Of a stretch of 13,566 bases of DNA, positions 12,301-13,566 are shown in pieces (position 1 is the first letter of the stretch; each line of letters starts with the position of its first letter). This DNA is from Bacteroidales bacterium (GTDB taxonomy: Bacteria > Bacteroidota > Bacteroidia > Bacteroidales > F082). The translations under genes and the position numbers were made by a program. The notes below the pieces were generated by a model. That model did not search any database and had not been told where the DNA came from. It saw only the letters and a program-made list of their open reading frames with translations. Location of the stretch: the NCBI GenBank assembly GCA_023229135.1, contig JALNZT010000065.1, positions 1 through 13,566 of the forward strand, read 5' to 3'.

Positions 12301-13566
12301 AACGAAGTAGAGCTCACTGTTCCAGTGCCAATTGATGTTACTAAACAGCTTTGGGTTTCTATGTATAGTGCAAGCCCTACTGGTGGTACAGCTGCTTCAA
12401 CACCTGGCCTTAATATGAAAGGTGATTGGATTAACTTTTCCGGTTCTTGGATACACATGAGCACAGGTACAGGTAATAATGTTACTTGGAGTCTTAGGGC
12501 ATTTGCAACCAACGCTTCCAACAGAAGTGTTACTCAACTGGTTAGTAAATACACTGAACCCCGCTATAACACCAATGCAAGTGCTGCATTAGCATCAACT
12601 CAGATTGAGAATGCCAAAGCTTTCCGTCCGGAATATAGCAGCAGAGGAATAGCTGACTATACAGTATGGCGCGAGAAAGTTTATCAAGCAGGAACTTTAG
12701 AAGAAATTGGCAACACAAGTCAGCTTGACTTCGTTGATTTCGACTGGGGCACTATGGATTGGGGTGTTTACCGTTGGGCAGTTACTGCCAATTACGATGG
12801 TGGACAAGTCTCAATTCCAACCTTCTCTAACGTTTTAGACAAAGACATGGAAGTAGCCGTTGACGTGGCCGTAACACTCAACTCAGCTGAGGCTCCCGGT
12901 GGCACATCAGTTACTTTTGCTAATATGTCAGAACCAGATCTAGAACTTGTTTACAATACTATATTAGACAACTCAGGTACTTTTGCTTGGGATGCCTTCC
13001 GTCGTGGTACTTACGATATTGAAGTAATGCTACCAGGATATGGTATAGTAGAGGAATTAGGTGTTGACATCTTTGATGATGCTTCATTTACCTGGTTGCT
13101 CGAAGAATTGCTGAGCAGTCCATCTAACCTTTATGTTACCCCAACAGCTTTTGCTACCTGGGATATAGGTGGTGGCGGTGGTGGAGGGGCTTTCACACCG
13201 TTCTTGGAATCATTTGACGGATTGTTAAATGGCGAACTTCCTGTAGGCTGGACAAGTTCTCCTGTTACAACGAACTGGGGTGTTAGAGAAACCACCAATA
13301 ATGCCGGAGGTACTGCTCCCGAGATGAGATTCAACTGGAGTCCTTCAGGAACGGATGCGTTTTACCTGATGACCCCGATGATGAGTACTGAAGGTCAATC
13401 TTCACTTCAGCTTACATTTAAACAATATATCAACGATTTTAATAGCAATTATACCATGCGTGTTGTTGCTATTGCTGATGGCGTTGAATATATCATTGAA
13501 GAATGGTTGGATCCATCAATTTTACCTGATATAACACCTATGGATATGTCCTACGTGCTCAACGCA
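9349..13566 (+). CDS. Second giant secreted multidomain protein, 3' end beyond the window
   Basis: A frame open from ATG 9349 to the right edge gives 1406 residues without a stop. It starts with a clear signal peptide (MKSYLTFSRW, a leucine-rich core, then L-F-A-Q at 27-30). Visible domains by approximate residue: PPC-like 59-188; anchor-J 198-355; ASH-like 360-468; PPC-like 470-592; FN3 597-686 and 690-780; CarboxypepD_reg-like 781-862; FN3 865-1164 with insert copy C 896-1051; transthyretin-like 1168-1255; FN3 from 1258 with an anchor-J insert from 1281. From the ASH-like domain onward the order matches the first giant, so the two are tandem paralogs; the first PPC plus anchor-J pair is extra. 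A strong terminator precedes the gene, so it is probably transcribed separately. A C-terminal sorting domain is expected but lies outside the window, and a catalytic domain further downstream cannot be excluded. Confidence 0.95.
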   Translation, partial: MKSYLTFSRWLLLLTMGLFLFGSSGNLFAQNDASKQAEIEALHGPTVEVPQSDGRAVGDNCTTPIVVNIPADLPYADMGNTTCGRGNTYQDSDLGWYDGGEDIIYELNVTAETEVTITMDPKTTTYSGLGLFTSCPTGPLGAGNFWISTGSSASPRSLQRTLAPGTYYVMADTWASPDCIPVLDMTIAEVLPPATVTVFPFIESFEVASTTVADWRQIQEAGSALWTFAAGSSGGAITTAFDGTRNARFVSSGSTPKTKLVSPPLDLSATPVARVSFYLGQEDWFGDQNTTAVYYRISEADPWVLIQNFTNNINAWTMFDLELPNPSATYQVAFEGLDNFGRANVIDLVTVYEVLTPPGLEILNANLDMGDRPIGAWMKPAAFEIINNPGGGDFEITQADIDNNVGGFLQVVTPQLPYVLASGATTTEFGITNSAAAVADGLFNGSFAMFFGSRAVLTADYTGNAYTPVAGDVWEMAFDADAVAFPDNVAMGSFVNNYDLPGATADGWDAVYKIDVDAGDIIVDIDLTGTDAKMALYPADFDGVGGPDTDNALVSATTTATGLELFEGVYYLVVSTTGADFILDYTPTAMPASDAVTNLTPADGAVNIINGSNLTWSWGANTMDYRVVLGTTYPPATVVKDWATANTAVNGSYTLSGLNPNLQYFWRIDTRNNNGTTSGEVWGFTTTITPPSALAATVNDPGESSTTVSASLTWTGPTNRAFVGYNVYRDGVKITSTPVANASFTDLGLARNTAYSYYVTSVYDEGESAASNTANIATKGVGTANGFVYDALSNEPLEGASVRIQGTNGTYALVTDETGAYASQVYAGLYNYTVSAADFNSQTLSGQTVLHGGTLTNDFYLTESPYPVADVVAFELDEDKVQVSWGGSTPPPPPPLIEEWLAYDNNGIPTQYWWAGAGAPFSWAISFDPTDLEDLAGASLTKIAIFNTAAPDVNTLNIYEGDLEAGTATVVHTQDLTGLTLEDWNEVELTVPVPIDVTKQLWVSMYSASPTGGTAASTPGLNMKGDWINFSGSWIHMSTGTGNNVTWSLRAFATNASNRSVTQLVSKYTEPRYNTNASAALASTQIENAKAFRPEYSSRGIADYTVWREKVYQAGTLEEIGNTSQLDFVDFDWGTMDWGVYRWAVTANYDGGQVSIPTFSNVLDKDMEVAVDVAVTLNSAEAPGGTSVTFANMSEPDLELVYNTILDNSGTFAWDAFRRGTYDIEVMLPGYGIVEELGVDIFDDASFTWLLEELLSSPSNLYVTPTAFATWDIGGGGGGGAFTPFLESFDGLLNGELPVGWTSSPVTTNWGVRETTNNAGGTAPEMRFNWSPSGTDAFYLMTPMMSTEGQSSLQLTFKQYINDFNSNYTMRVVAIADGVEYIIEEWLDPSILPDITPMDMSYVLNA
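12016..12033 (+). repeat. Poly-proline tract, six Pro (residues 890-895)
   Basis: Six proline codons follow S-W-G-G-S-T and directly precede L-I-E-E-W, the start of insert copy C. The junction is nearly the same as T-W-G-G-T-T plus six Pro at 6151-6168 in the first giant, although the inserted domain differs. Confidence 0.9.
12034..12501 (+). repeat. Unnamed beta-rich insert, copy C (896-1051)
   Basis: It keeps the landmarks of copies A and B: E-E-W-L-A-Y-D, F-S-W-A-I-S-F-D-P, G-A-S-L-T-K-I-A-I-F-N, L-N-I-Y-E-G, D-V-T-K-Q-L-W-V and a final W-S-L-R-A-F. It differs in the first 30 and middle residues. The interrupted FN3 resumes at S-S-R-G-I-A-D-Y-T-V-W-R after a Ser/Thr/Asn/Ala-rich linker. 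Confidence 0.75.
12850..13113 (+). repeat. Transthyretin-like module, copy 3
   Basis: This is the third copy of the module at 2665-2925 and 5101-5364, and it occupies the matching place in the paralog. It follows D-K-D-M and carries N-S-A-E-A-P-G-G-T, M-S-E-P-D-L, D-A-F-R-R-G-T-Y-D-I and W-L-L-E-E-L-L. Confidence 0.7.
13168..13188 (+). repeat. Poly-glycine tract, seven Gly (residues 1274-1280)
   Basis: Seven GGN codons follow F-A-T-W-D-I and precede A-F-T-P-F-L-E-S-F, the start of an anchor-J insert. The matching junctions in the first giant (W-D-A-G at 2971-2982 and W-S-A-G-G at 5410-5424) have no such run. Confidence 0.9.
13189..13566 (+). other. Nested anchor-J domain, cut by the window edge
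   Basis: Starting at residue 1281, the segment shows F-L-E-S-F-D-G, W-T-S-S-P, A-G-G-T-A-P-E-M-R-F, L-M-T-P-M-M-S-T and I-A-D-G-V-E-Y. These align with the anchor-J insert at 5422-5886. The closing strand and the second half of the host FN3 are outside the window. Confidence 0.7.

Noticed and set aside
2665..13113. CRISPR or short tandem repeat array
   Set aside because: The repeats are diverged protein modules of 260-480 bases separated by different domains, with no short identical repeat and spacer pattern.

Overview
The window comes from a member of the Bacteroidota, probably a Bacteroidales-like lineage. It holds two very large secreted proteins, each with a Sec signal peptide and a chain of beta-sandwich modules (choice-of-anchor J/cleaved-adhesin, fibronectin III, carboxypeptidase-regulatory-like, pre-peptidase-C-like). 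The complete one ends in a type A sorting domain of the type IX secretion system (T9SS), and this system is confined to that phylum. Both starts lack a Shine-Dalgarno sequence and sit behind A/T-rich leaders, which is also usual there. No mobile element, CRISPR array, rRNA or tRNA is visible.

Layout. (1) Bases 1-20 read as the last residues of a preceding rightward gene, LTIVR then stop. They resemble the tail of a T9SS sorting domain and are followed by two hairpin terminators (56-85 and 92-127). (2) Bases 128-672 contain no convincing gene. They hold a nested inverted-repeat structure (166-232), a short direct repeat (487-513) and a strong terminator-like hairpin (581-636) only 36 bases before the next start codon. 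(3) Bases 673-8772 encode a 2699-residue secreted multidomain protein, followed by a small hairpin and a terminator (8814-8849). (4) Bases 8850-9348 are A/T-rich and gene-free, with one strong imperfect hairpin (9009-9055) and a possible -7 promoter element (9249-9256). (5) From 9349 to the right edge runs a second, paralogous giant gene. It is still open at the edge, with 1406 residues visible.

The two giants share the same modules in the same order: ASH-like, PPC-like, FN3, FN3, CarboxypepD_reg, FN3, transthyretin-like, FN3. The second has an extra PPC-like plus anchor-J pair at its N-terminus. The main observation is architectural. Most of the FN3 domains are split, and whole beta-rich domains are inserted at one fixed place, between the strand ending in a conserved Trp and the strand beginning R-x-hydrophobic-x-(G/x)-(F/Y)-x-V-Y-R. 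Several junctions are marked by runs of six prolines or seven to eight glycines. The equivalent FN3 domain in the two paralogs carries a 150-residue insert in one gene and only a short linker in the other, which suggests that these inserts are gained and lost. No catalytic domain was recognised. The likely role is as cell-surface adhesive or matrix proteins, but the ligand cannot be inferred. I found no defence, biosynthetic or mobile system here.
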